DNA of 21,420 bases from Haliscomenobacter sp. (GCF_016718685.1 NZ_JADKCX010000075.1:1-21420), one strand, 5' to 3'; positions 1 to 7,004 are shown, counted from the stretch's first letter. The notes: generated by a model from the letters alone, not told the origin. Numbers and translations are program-made.

Positions 1-13
1 ACTTGTCAAGCCA

Positions 14-505
14 TCAAACAGTTTTTATCTGCGCAAATTCTTTGGCGGCTGCCGCAAATTGAAGGAAGAATTGTCCTGCGTGCCATCCATCCATCAGGGC
101 GTGGTGTGCTTCGATGGAAATGGGCAGTTGGAGGCCACCATTTTCAGCAAAATATTTACCAAATACAATTTTGGGGATACTGTCTTCAAAACCAAATTGG
201 CGGGCGTGTTTGATGCCAGTGAAAGCAACCCAAGGTGTGCTGGAATAATGAATCAGGTCCTGACGATGTTCTTCCGGCAATAGCGTTTTGCGGATTTGTT
301 GTTGCACTATCGCCGTGCGGGCAGCCTGAGCAAAGCTGGGAAAGTCCTCCTGAAATCAAAATAACAAAAAGAAAAACAGTGGTCTTCGTGGGCAATCGTC
401 GTGCCGATGTGGATCTGGTCGTAGGCGCGTACCTCACCTTGCACCAGACGGTAGCGAAATTCGGGAATGGCGTTCACTACCTTGTTTGAGAGGTACAAAC
501 AGGCC
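14..505 (-). pseudogene. Chloramphenicol acetyltransferase-like gene, 5'-truncated and frameshifted
   Basis: The remnant reads as the last ~160 residues of a CAT-family (trimeric CoA-dependent O-acetyltransferase) protein. The downstream half carries the catalytic signature HHALMDGWHAGQFF, matching the HHAVCDG motif of type A CATs, and SSTPWVAFTG matches the SANPWVSFTS segment. The upstream half (NAIPEFRYRLVQGEV, about 498-355) matches the family's NAHPEFR region. The halves lie in different frames. Adding one T to the TTT at minus-strand 355-353 restores FDFQEDFPSFAQ. About 58 N-terminal residues and the start codon are absent: homology begins at LYLSNKVV, within a few bases of the stop of the upstream TPM gene (506-508). 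It is probably non-functional unless the indel is a sequencing error, and even then it has no proper start. Whether the ancestor acted on chloramphenicol cannot be told. Confidence 0.8.
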
Positions 506-1729
506 TTACCAGCTCACTCCAGCACCACCGCCACCGGAAGAACCACCGCCCCAGCTGCCACCGCCACCACTACTTCCGCCACCACCACCCGAAGAAGAAC
601 TGCGGGTCAGCATCGGAATTGTAACCCGTTTGACATCGTGGTAGTTGCAACTTTTGCAATCATTGGTCACTTCTTTGGTGCCGGAAGAAGAATAGGTTGG
701 GGAGACGATGGTTTGGGTATGGGAGTTGTAGTAAGTGATGTAACTACACTTGGGACAGCGCCGGTACTGCAAATTGCTTTTGGAGTAGCGCAGAATGAGG
801 ATGTCATCGGCGTCATTGTCATTGGCCCACACATCGTAGTCGGCTACGCCAATTTCTTCTTCGGTGATCTGGCCTTTTTGTAAGTATGGATCTTCCTCAT
901 TGTCGGGAATGAGGCGCAGTTCTGCTCCGGTTTTTTTGCTGAAACGTTTGCCGTAGCGCAATTCCTTCATCTTGCGGCCTACAAACCACCACACAAAAAT
1001 GTAAGGAATGGGAAACAAAATCAAAAAGCCCCACATCCGCGATTTGCGCAGGGAATTGTATTTGTCGTAGGCATCTTCTTTGCTGCTGAGGCTTTTGTAC
1101 ACAAACATCAGCGACAAAAGGTGAAAAATGGCGTTGAAGATGGAATGTCCAAACAGGACTTGCAACCAACCACCCTTGTCATTTGAACTATAAGTTTGGT
1201 CTTCAATTTCGCTGACGTTGTCCGGGTTTTCCAGGATGTATTTGAACTTGTTTACGGCAGCGATCAAACCAACCCCGTAGTCGCCTTTTTGAAAATGCGG
1301 TACCAACTCTTGCATGCCCACCCGGTAACATATGGCATCGGGCAACACACTTTCGGTGCCCAGGCCCGTTTCAAACTCCGTCCGCCGCTGATCCATGACC
1401 GTCAGGATCAAGAGGCCATTGTCTTTTTCGGCCATACCAATGCCCCATTTTTGGAACAATTTGGTGGCAAACTCTTTGGGGTTTTCTTCGCCGATGGAAT
1501 ACAGGACAACTACCGCTGCCTGGGCAGTCGTGGAGTCTTCCATCGCGTTGATCAGTTGATTGAGTACGGCTTCATCCGACGCAGAGAGGTAATCGTCGGG
1601 GTCGCTGACGCTGCTGTTCTTGTTCTTGGGGTCGGGCACGGTATTGACGGTGTATGACTTCCCCGTTTTTTGGCCGAATAGCAAACTGGTCGAAAAGAGC
1701 AGAGCAAAGAGTAGGAATGAGTGGCGCAT
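506..1729 (-). CDS. TPM-domain (YgcG/Psb32-like) membrane protein with Gly/Ser-rich tail
   Basis: This is a 407-residue protein. Residues 1-19 form a signal peptide ending LLFGQ. Residues ~45-165 match the TPM fold (DYLSASDEAVLNQLI, then KWGIGMAEKDNGLLIL, then RTEFETGLGTESVLPD, the family's most conserved stretch). Hydrophobic segments lie at ~195-212 and ~234-250. The C-terminal part has two CxxC pairs (CPKC 325-328, CKSC 358-361), which could hold a zinc ribbon, and ends in a Gly/Ser tail finishing GGGGAGVSW, typical of the family. TPM proteins are membrane-anchored with the TPM domain outside the cytoplasm; some act as phosphatases or in photosystem or respiratory complex repair, and most are uncharacterised. 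The start ATG directly precedes the signal peptide. The tail is the usual end, so this gene looks complete although the next gene on the strand is broken. Confidence 0.85.
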   Translation of the reverse strand: MRHSFLLFALLFSTSLLFGQKTGKSYTVNTVPDPKNKNSSVSDPDDYLSASDEAVLNQLINAMEDSTTAQAAVVVLYSIGEENPKEFATKLFQKWGIGMAEKDNGLLILTVMDQRRTEFETGLGTESVLPDAICYRVGMQELVPHFQKGDYGVGLIAAVNKFKYILENPDNVSEIEDQTYSSNDKGGWLQVLFGHSIFNAIFHLLSLMFVYKSLSSKEDAYDKYNSLRKSRMWGFLILFPIPYIFVWWFVGRKMKELRYGKRFSKKTGAELRLIPDNEEDPYLQKGQITEEEIGVADYDVWANDNDADDILILRYSKSNLQYRRCPKCSYITYYNSHTQTIVSPTYSSSGTKEVTNDCKSCNYHDVKRVTIPMLTRSSSSGGGGGSSGGGGSWGGGSSGGGGAGVSW

Positions 1730-1816
1730 GGATTTGCAGCGGTTTTTGAGGTGTTTTAGCGGTGAATCTTAAAAACCGGACTAAAGATCGCGATTTCTTG
1801 CCAATTGTGTGGGCTT

Positions 1817-1844
1817 ATTCGACACAGAGCAGGAATTGTCGAAT
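1817..1844. repeat. 8-bp inverted repeat in the intergenic region upstream of the TPM gene
   Basis: ATTCGACA (1817-1824) and TGTCGAAT (1837-1844) are perfect inverted arms separated by 12 bp, about 90-115 bp upstream of the TPM start on the minus strand. It could be a dyad operator or a small hairpin. Nothing in the window identifies a binding protein. The rest of 1730-1910 shows no gene. Confidence 0.35.
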
Positions 1845-1913
1845 GAATGTATAAAATCAAGGCATATGTTTAGCACTCCGCCTGCGGCAATCTATAAGAT
1901 AAAAGTCGCAAAT

Positions 1914-1961
1914 CACAGATTTACGCAATAATGCCGTTTTGAAAAAATCTGCGAATCTGTG
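1914..1961. repeat. Imperfect inverted repeat overlapping the 3' end of moaE
   Basis: CACAGATTTACGCA (1914-1927) and TGCGAATCTGTG (1950-1961) are inverted copies differing by an internal two-base insertion. The wording (sequence around 'aatctgtggga' and 'tcgcaaatcacag') resembles short intergenic repeats common in Bacteroidota genomes; that is from memory, not from a search. The element overlaps the moaE stop codon (1921-1923) and encodes the last ~13 residues of that reading frame. It may also serve as a weak transcription terminator. Confidence 0.5.
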
Positions 1962-2409
1962 GGAGAAACTTCAATGGATTCCTCCGAAGTCGAAAAGATG
2001 TGCTAGCCACCCAGACCTCCCCGTCTTCAAAAATCTCTTTTTTCCAAATGGGCACACTTTCCTTGAGCGTATCGATGGCGTATTGACAGGCTTCAAAGGC
2101 CGCTTTGCGGTGGGGGGTAGCCACGGCGATGATGACGGCAATTTCGCCAATGGCCAAACTGCCCACGCGGTGGTGAATGACCACGTGGTGCGCATTCCAG
2201 CGCTGCTCGACTACGGCAGCAATCTTGCGCATCTCGGAAATGGCCATTGGAGCATAAGCTTCAAACTCCAGGCGCAGCACCTTGCGGCCTTGGGTTTGGT
2301 CGCGCACCGTGCCGATGAATACCGTGGAGCCACCTGAACCCGGATGTGCGGCGAGGTCGATGCATTCCTGGGGGGAGAGGGTGGTTGATTTGAGTTGGAT
2401 GTCGAGCAT
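1921..2409 (-). CDS. moaE: Molybdopterin synthase catalytic subunit MoaE
   Basis: MoaE, with the thiocarboxylated small subunit MoaD, inserts two sulphurs into cyclic pyranopterin monophosphate to make molybdopterin in the cytoplasm. The 162-residue protein carries the family signatures: GSTVFIGTVRDQ (27-38), FEAYAPMA (49-56), TPHRKAAFEA with the conserved His100-Arg101, and DTLKESVPIWKKE (113-125), whose Lys116 and Lys123 match the catalytic and substrate lysines of the E. coli enzyme. An upstream in-frame ATG at 2469 would add 20 residues (starting MNPEPRTLNPQ), but these are only the translation of an intergenic repeat, so I choose ATG 2409 (MLDIQLKS). The C-terminal ~25 residues (LRRNPLKF to NGIIA) do not look like MoaE and are partly repeat-encoded. 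Other moa genes are not in the window. Confidence 0.92.
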   Translation of the reverse strand: MLDIQLKSTTLSPQECIDLAAHPGSGGSTVFIGTVRDQTQGRKVLRLEFEAYAPMAISEMRKIAAVVEQRWNAHHVVIHHRVGSLAIGEIAVIIAVATPHRKAAFEACQYAIDTLKESVPIWKKEIFEDGEVWVASTSFRLRRNPLKFLPQIRRFFQNGIIA

Positions 2410-2410
2410 A

Positions 2411-2513
2411 GATTTAGGGTTCGAGGGGTTCCGAGGTTGGGGGTTTAGGGTTCGGGGTTCAGGGTTCAATAAACCCCCAGACCCCCGAACCCTCTATGTC
2501 CCTAAAACCCCCA
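2411..2513. repeat. G/C-skewed imperfect palindromic repeat with TTTAGGG-like units
   Basis: The left half is made of degenerate units such as TTTAGGGTTCGGGG and TTCAGGGTTC (about 2411-2468). After a short AT-rich centre near 2468-2472 the right half gives their complements (AAACCCCC, CCCCGAACCCT, CCCTAAAACCCCC, to about 2513). The whole can fold into a long imperfect stem. It fills the 84-bp gap between the AstE-like gene and moaE and overlaps the last codons and stop (2494-2496) of the former. Translation gives the NPEPRTLNP-type peptides often seen as false N-terminal extensions in Bacteroidota. Confidence 0.65.
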
Positions 2514-3477
2514 AATGGATAATTCTTCCTCCCGTCTGGTTGATGGGATCTACACTTTTGCCAATCACGATGCCATTTTCGGGAGACGTATATTCTTTGA
2601 TCACATCGCCAAAAATGTCGCGCAAGGTCGCAATGGTTTCGCCGGCATACACCAGTTCGCCCACGTTTGGCGCAACGGTGAGAATGCCCCCCGAGTCGGA
2701 GTAAATCCAATACGAATTTTTGCAGATGTAGGGGCGGGCTTCGGGCAATTCGATGGCGCCTTCGGTCATTTGCAACTGGCGCAGGAGGTTGTAGATGCCC
2801 GTCAATCCCGAACGGATAAAACCTTTGTGAAACGTATGGGGACTGCCTACCTCCAGGGTGATGGCATAAATCCCCAGTGAGTCGGCTGCACCGCGGAGCG
2901 AGCCATCTGAAGGCAAATTGTGTACAATCACCTGCGCGTTTTGCAGGATGGCCATTTCGCGACAGATGGGATCATCCAGGTCTGCGCGAATGTAATGGGC
3001 GTTGACCCGGCCAAAACTGGCGGTATGTAGGTCCAGTAAATAGTCGAAATAACGGATGACGCGGTCTACCAAACGAAATGCGTAGACCTGGCTGTTGCTG
3101 CCATCGGCCCTGCCCGGCATGACCCGATTGAGGTCGGCACCATCGATAAAATTGCGCTCTTTGATGAGCAAAGAAGGAATATTGATCACTGGAATCCCTA
3201 CTACCACACCCGCCAGATCATCGAGTGAAATTTCCTGAAACAAACGTTGAATGAGCGGAATGCCGTTGATTTCATTGCCCCGAATGGCGGCGGTGATGCC
3301 CAGCACTGGCCCATCTTTACGGCCTCGTGCCACAATTACGGGCACATGTACGGGCATGCCCATTCCGTCGGAGATCAGGTGCAACCAAAAGCGGCGTATT
3401 GTTCCTTTGGGAACCTTACTCAGATCGAGGCGGCGGATCACTTCAATCGGTATATCGGTACGGGTGAATGGGTTCAT
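2494..3477 (-). CDS. Succinylglutamate desuccinylase/aspartoacylase (AstE/AspA)-family M14-like hydrolase
   Basis: This 327-residue protein belongs to the zinc-dependent AstE/AspA branch of the M14 carboxypeptidase fold, which cleaves amide bonds of N-acylated amino acids or small peptides. Visible landmarks are the first metal-site motif region GITAAIRGNEINGI (60-73), the substrate-binding DLNRVMPG (115-122), the third-ligand motif LLDLHTAS (His151) and the catalytic-Glu segment ITLEVGSPH (Glu209). In the usual GxHGxE motif the first zinc ligand is His, but here it is Arg66 (codon 3280-3282) with Glu69 kept. Its ATG overlaps the stop of the ATP-grasp gene (ATGA, 3474-3477), so the two are translationally coupled and probably share a substrate, for example one making and one breaking an amide. 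The last residues (LGVLGT) fall in the intergenic repeat. The physiological substrate is unknown. Confidence 0.82.
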   Translation of the reverse strand: MNPFTRTDIPIEVIRRLDLSKVPKGTIRRFWLHLISDGMGMPVHVPVIVARGRKDGPVLGITAAIRGNEINGIPLIQRLFQEISLDDLAGVVVGIPVINIPSLLIKERNFIDGADLNRVMPGRADGSNSQVYAFRLVDRVIRYFDYLLDLHTASFGRVNAHYIRADLDDPICREMAILQNAQVIVHNLPSDGSLRGAADSLGIYAITLEVGSPHTFHKGFIRSGLTGIYNLLRQLQMTEGAIELPEARPYICKNSYWIYSDSGGILTVAPNVGELVYAGETIATLRDIFGDVIKEYTSPENGIVIGKSVDPINQTGGRIIHLGVLGT

Positions 3478-4937
3478 AGCGCAATCTCTTCAATCAAGGA
3501 TGGATCATTATTGATCGATTTGAACAATTTCATGCGAAAGCGCCCTTGACTATTGACCAGGGTTTCAGCCATCTTGTCAATTGCTACCGTAGAAAGTACC
3601 GTTTGAATGTATGCTTCAATGAGGTCGTCCAAACCTATGCCCAATTTATTAAAATCCCGGCGATCCATGAGCACCAAACGATTGGTATCGCTGTCCCAGG
3701 TGCCATCGGGGTTTCTGATCGAAAGATTGGTTCCCAGCATGTCCCAGGAATCGCTGCCTTCTTCGATGCGGTCTTCCAGGGGTTTTCTCGCCCGGCGTGC
3801 GTACACGCAGAGCGGTAAAATACCGTCTTCGGTAGAGCTCACCATCATGCGCAGGTCAGCAACGTAAGTTTTGCCGTTGGCCGTGGGAATAGTGCCCACG
3901 TGATACAATTTACCCGAAGAAGTAGTGGAACTCCAATTGTAATTGCCGATGAGGCTTTGTACAATGAAGCGATCGTAAGTGAAGTCTTCTGCCATGAACC
4001 TGGCTAGTTCTTCTGCCGAAACGATGGTGTATACCCCTTGGCCAGCGTTGCTGTAAGGGACTTTGACCACAGCTTGGCCGCCCATCTCGGCAACCCTCTT
4101 GGGAATGTCTTCTTTACGTACATCCCAGATGGTTTGTGGAATGTTAATGCGCAAACCCTGGTCTTCCCATTCGCTGTTGAATTGTTCATAGGCTTTGGCG
4201 GCCATCATTTTATTGCGGCCTCCGGCCAAACAAGCGACCACGGGGTTGAAAATCCGGGTTTTGGTGTGCATGTGCAGCCGGTTCCAGGGGCGTTGGGTGA
4301 CGTAGCGGAAGGCAGCCCTGATTAGGTGCCATTCATCGTTTTCGTCCCGAACTTCCATTTGGGCATCTGCATTGTAGCGCACCGGAGGATTGGGATCATC
4401 GTTAAAAAACGGCACGTAAAACACGTCCTCTTTCATTACGTCAGCAATGACTGCGGCGTAACCAGAGGCCTCCATCGGGTTTTTGTCGTATAAAACGGCC
4501 AAAGCCCCTTGCAATCCGCTGCGTTTTTTTTGTACAAAAGGTTTGAAGCTCCGTTCGATCAGCAGACGATACCCTCCCTGTTCTTTGTGATCATCGGTCA
4601 GAGGCATCGATTTTTGCCCGGACGGGCAGGAGTTGTTTTCAATGATGACCATCTGGCGGCGGGCACTAGCGGACGTAACATTGAGTAAATCCGCACCAGC
4701 CCAGAGGAAGTGTTTGCACTTATAGTCAAGCAATTCAGCCAATGCATCTGCCTTGACAATAGGGTGTAAGTGACAATATCGGTTGATCATTCTTTCTCTA
4801 CTCAGGTTGAGAAAAAAATTGACCATTGGATGGATGGTTGCGTTGAGCGCTTTGGGGTACCAATGTCTGTGCGCTTCGAATTCTCCGGGATGAATGCGCT
4901 TAGCCGATTTGGGCGGCAGTACTTCTGAGAGGATCAT
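3474..4937 (-). CDS. ATP-grasp superfamily ligase, RimK/D-Ala-ligase-like, substrate unknown
   Basis: This 487-residue, probably cytoplasmic protein has an ATP-grasp core in its second half. VVKVPYSNAGQGVYTI (about 285-300) is the lysine plus glycine-rich loop that covers ATP; FIVQSLIGNYNW supplies the adenine-binding linker; ADLRMMV and, further on, LGTNLSIRN look like the Mg-binding acidic/Asn positions. ATP-grasp enzymes activate a carboxylate as acyl phosphate and join it to an amine or thiol. The N-terminal ~230 residues resemble no domain I can name, but include a segment with ENNSCPSGQKSMP that looks conserved. No signal peptide is seen. It is the first gene of a two-gene unit with the AstE-like hydrolase (4-bp overlap). 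ATG at 4937 is the only start giving the full length. The ligase/hydrolase pairing suggests reversible amino-acid or peptide conjugation (inference). Confidence 0.8.
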   Translation of the reverse strand: MILSEVLPPKSAKRIHPGEFEAHRHWYPKALNATIHPMVNFFLNLSRERMINRYCHLHPIVKADALAELLDYKCKHFLWAGADLLNVTSASARRQMVIIENNSCPSGQKSMPLTDDHKEQGGYRLLIERSFKPFVQKKRSGLQGALAVLYDKNPMEASGYAAVIADVMKEDVFYVPFFNDDPNPPVRYNADAQMEVRDENDEWHLIRAAFRYVTQRPWNRLHMHTKTRIFNPVVACLAGGRNKMMAAKAYEQFNSEWEDQGLRINIPQTIWDVRKEDIPKRVAEMGGQAVVKVPYSNAGQGVYTIVSAEELARFMAEDFTYDRFIVQSLIGNYNWSSTTSSGKLYHVGTIPTANGKTYVADLRMMVSSTEDGILPLCVYARRARKPLEDRIEEGSDSWDMLGTNLSIRNPDGTWDSDTNRLVLMDRRDFNKLGIGLDDLIEAYIQTVLSTVAIDKMAETLVNSQGRFRMKLFKSINNDPSLIEEIAL

Positions 4938-4995
4938 TGGTAAAGGATGTTGTAAGTAGTGGAAGTGAGTTAATCGACATAATTCAACGTAGAGA

Positions 4996-5073
4996 TTTTG
5001 GATTTCAGCGACTTATTTTTGAGGCACAATGCAGCGCATTGTCACGAAAAAATAAGGAAGATGAAATTCGAAA
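4996..5073. repeat. ~78-bp near-palindrome, hairpin with 3-nt loop
   Basis: Arms 4996-5032 and 5036-5073 pair around the loop AGC (5033-5035). The inner block AATGC/GCATT extends to CACAATGC against GCATTGTC, a 9-bp block CTTATTTTT (5012-5020) pairs with AAAAATAAG (5048-5056), and an outer block pairs GATTTCA (5001-5007) with TGAAATT (5062-5068) after a one-base offset. It lies 60 bp or more upstream of the ATP-grasp start, so it could sit in that gene's 5' leader, and downstream of the small-protein terminator. It is a candidate REP/MITE-like mobile hairpin or a structured leader. No transposase is nearby. The overlapping plus-strand 61-codon frame here is not credible as a gene. Confidence 0.7.
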
Positions 5074-5155
5074 GATCAAGTTGAAAATGTTGATTAACAC
5101 AGTTCTACTACTTCGGCGTTAACTGGGGGGGAAAGTACGGAGAAAAATCAAATAA

Positions 5156-5196
5156 CAAGGGTCACCAGCGGGTAGAAAAATGCCAAATGACCCTTG
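5156..5196 (-). terminator. Hairpin terminator after the small lysine-rich gene
   Basis: CAAGGGTCA (5156-5164) and TGACCCTTG (5188-5196) form a perfect 9-bp stem beginning 4 bp after the stop codon of the small minus-strand gene. In minus-strand RNA the stem is followed by an interrupted U-rich tract (TTATTTGATTTTT, 5155-5143). The 23-nt loop is longer than in a classical intrinsic terminator. Confidence 0.6.
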
Positions 5197-5200
5197 ATTT

Positions 5201-5362
5201 TTAATCTTCGTCGTCGTCAGTGTAGGATAACCATTTTTTAGGGTTATTGTATTTGGGTTTTTCCTTGGAAGCACCCATGGCCTTCTTGTTTTTGTCCTTG
5301 ACAAACTCAGTGTCATCGAACTGACGATTCACGTTCTTTTTTTTGTTCTTTTCTTTTTTCAT
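5201..5362 (-). CDS. Small lysine-rich protein, 53 residues, function unknown
   Basis: The frame starts ATG at 5362 (MKKEKNKKKNVNRQF), contains FDDTEFVKDKNKKAMG and NPKKWLSYTDD, and ends in an acidic DDDED before TAA (5201-5203). The basic head and acidic tail, absence of a signal peptide or membrane segment, the terminator hairpin right behind it and a promoter-like sequence in front all favour a real gene over a chance frame. I do not recognise a family; the charge layout would suit a nucleic-acid- or ribosome-associated small protein, but that is speculation. It stands alone on the minus strand between the TlpA-like remnant and the ATP-grasp gene. Confidence 0.6.
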   Translation of the reverse strand: MKKEKNKKKNVNRQFDDTEFVKDKNKKAMGASKEKPKYNNPKKWLSYTDDDED

Positions 5363-5476
5363 GACTCTGCGGATTTACAGGGAAAGTGTAATGCGGATGA
5401 TTAATTTTTTCGCTTACAGCTTTGTACCAGCACAGATTTTGGTGAAACAATGTTAAGTCGCGTCCAAATGTCAGTG

Positions 5477-5507
5477 AAAAGATAAAGGGCATTTTTATTT
5501 TTTGCAA
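5477..5507 (-). promoter_or_regulatory. Candidate Bacteroidota-type promoter for the small lysine-rich gene
   Basis: On the minus strand TTG (5507-5505), 20 bases, then TATCTTTT (5484-5477) fit the Bacteroidota consensus TTG-N17..23-TAnnTTTG with one mismatch. It would leave a leader of roughly 105-110 nt before ATG 5362. The motif is short, so a chance match is possible. The rest of 5363-5564 shows no gene. Confidence 0.3.
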
Positions 5508-5564
5508 GTGTTGGGTAGAAAAAAATATTTACAGGGTGGGTGAAATTGCAATTTGGGTCTGGGT

Positions 5565-6908
5565 TCACTCTAATTTCTCATCTGCCCATTTGCTGATTTC
5601 TGCACAATCCGTAGCCAGGATTTTGCCATCTGGCCCAATGAGGAAAATGGCAGGAAAGTCTTTTACCTGGAGTTGCCGCACGGGAGAACTGGCATTGTTA
5701 GACAGGTTGGAATCGTCAAAGGCTTGAGGCCAACTGCGGTTGTAGCGCTCTATATAGGATCTGACCTTGTTGATGTCTTGATCATAAGCCACACTGATCA
5801 TGTCCACCTTTTTAATCTGGAAATTTTATCGGACAAATCTTGTACTTCCGGTATTCTTTTGATGCTGGGCTGTGACCAGGTTCCCCAAAAATCAATCACC
5901 AGGTAATGGTCATTTTTTAAACAATCGGACAAGCGCCGGGAAGCCCCGGTTACATCAATAAACACCATGTCGCGTGCAAAAAAACCAGGTTCTTTTCCCC
6001 AGAGTTTAATTTGCTCTGGCAATTCAATCAGGCGCAAGGAATCGCCATACATGGACAAGGCCTGCCAATATCACCGGATGTTCACCGAGCAACAGGGTAT
6101 CGCCCCGTAATAATCCCTGAGTAAGATTCATCGGGCGGTATTTGGAGCTGATGTGCGTGCGAACTGATAGCCCTAAGTAAGTGGATGCAGATGGAACTCT
6201 ATGGCAAACCCTTACTTTGTACTCCTGGCCTTTGAAGCTAAAAATCCCGTCCAAATATTCATCCTGAATGATGCGCAACTCCAACAGGCGCTCAATTTCA
6301 TCTTTCACCCGGCGCAGGCGGATGATGCGGTAGGGGTCAAAACGCAACCAGGCGGTTCTTATTTGGATTTGCTGTCCATCGAAGTGTTCGTAGTTCAGTT
6401 CAATTTCCGGAAGTTCAAAGCGGTGGTTTTCCTCCATCATGAGGTTGAAATTGGTGTGTGTGGTATCAAACTCCAAAAGCACGTCGTCGGAAAAATCCCG
6501 GTTTTGGTTTTTGTCAAAAATCACCACTTTTTTTCCAGCGGTGTTGAAGCCGACCAGCACATGAACTGTATGTCGATAAGTCATGTCAGCGATCATGGCG
6601 GTATCGCGATTGGACATGGGGATGGCCCGATAGGCTTGCTCCGAGAGCCTACCCACGCGGTAGTTTTCGTAGTCTTTTTGAGCCTGATTGAAACAAATTT
6701 CCTGCACACGATGCAAGTTCAAATCAAGCGGAATGCCATTGAAAGGGTAGGGGTCTTGAGTAGTCCGCAGCATGATGGAGATTCCGCCCCGCTCGGCTTC
6801 TCCTTTTTGGGGATTGAGGTAAACGGAAAAAGGCCGCCCCATGCTGGGTTGACTACTGGCCAAAACCGGCAGGAGCATGATCAGGGAGAGCAGACTGAAT
6901 TTCATCAC
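5565..6908 (-). pseudogene. Secreted TlpA/thioredoxin-like protein without active-site cysteines, two frameshifts
   Basis: Three consecutive frames join into one protein of ~447 residues. The first (6908 to ~6065) starts with a signal peptide (MMKFSLLSLIMLLPVLASSQ) and an all-beta-like region containing IFDKNQNRDFSDD, a motif often preceding thioredoxin domains in Bacteroidota. The second (to ~5822) carries the thioredoxin core VIDFWGTWSQPSIKRIPEV; the third (to 5565) carries MISVAYDQD and the cis-Pro region DFPAIFLIGPDGKILA. The first slip is near 6061-6066 (one extra base in TTGG/GGCC context), the second at 5821-5823 (TTT for an expected TTTT, which restores DKIFQIKKVDM). The CxxC motif is replaced by SQPS (5864-5875), so thiol-disulphide exchange by the usual mechanism is impossible even if the frame were repaired. 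It is the last gene of the permease operon, 96 bp after it. Confidence 0.75.
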
Positions 6909-7004
6909 ATCCGTTTATATCCCAAGATTCAAAAAAATGGCAAATTGGTGGGTAGGAAAAATGATTTCATGAGGATTATATTCCTCACCTGCACCAACCC
7001 CGAC

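Noticed and set aside
14..505. Functional chloramphenicol resistance gene
   Set aside because: It lacks the start codon and about 58 N-terminal residues and has a frameshift; many chromosomal relatives in Bacteroidota have no shown resistance role.
467..883. Thr/Ala-rich 138-codon open frame on the plus strand
   Set aside because: It is the complement of the Gly/Ser-rich tail of the TPM protein; the low complexity explains it.
2410..2469. 20-residue N-terminal extension of MoaE
   Set aside because: The residues MNPEPRTLNPQ are the translation of the G/C-skewed repeat, and homology starts at the internal ATG 2409.
4937..5122. 61-codon plus-strand frame divergent from the ATP-grasp gene
   Set aside because: It runs through the 4996-5073 palindrome, and its composition is explained by that repeat; no protein features are seen.
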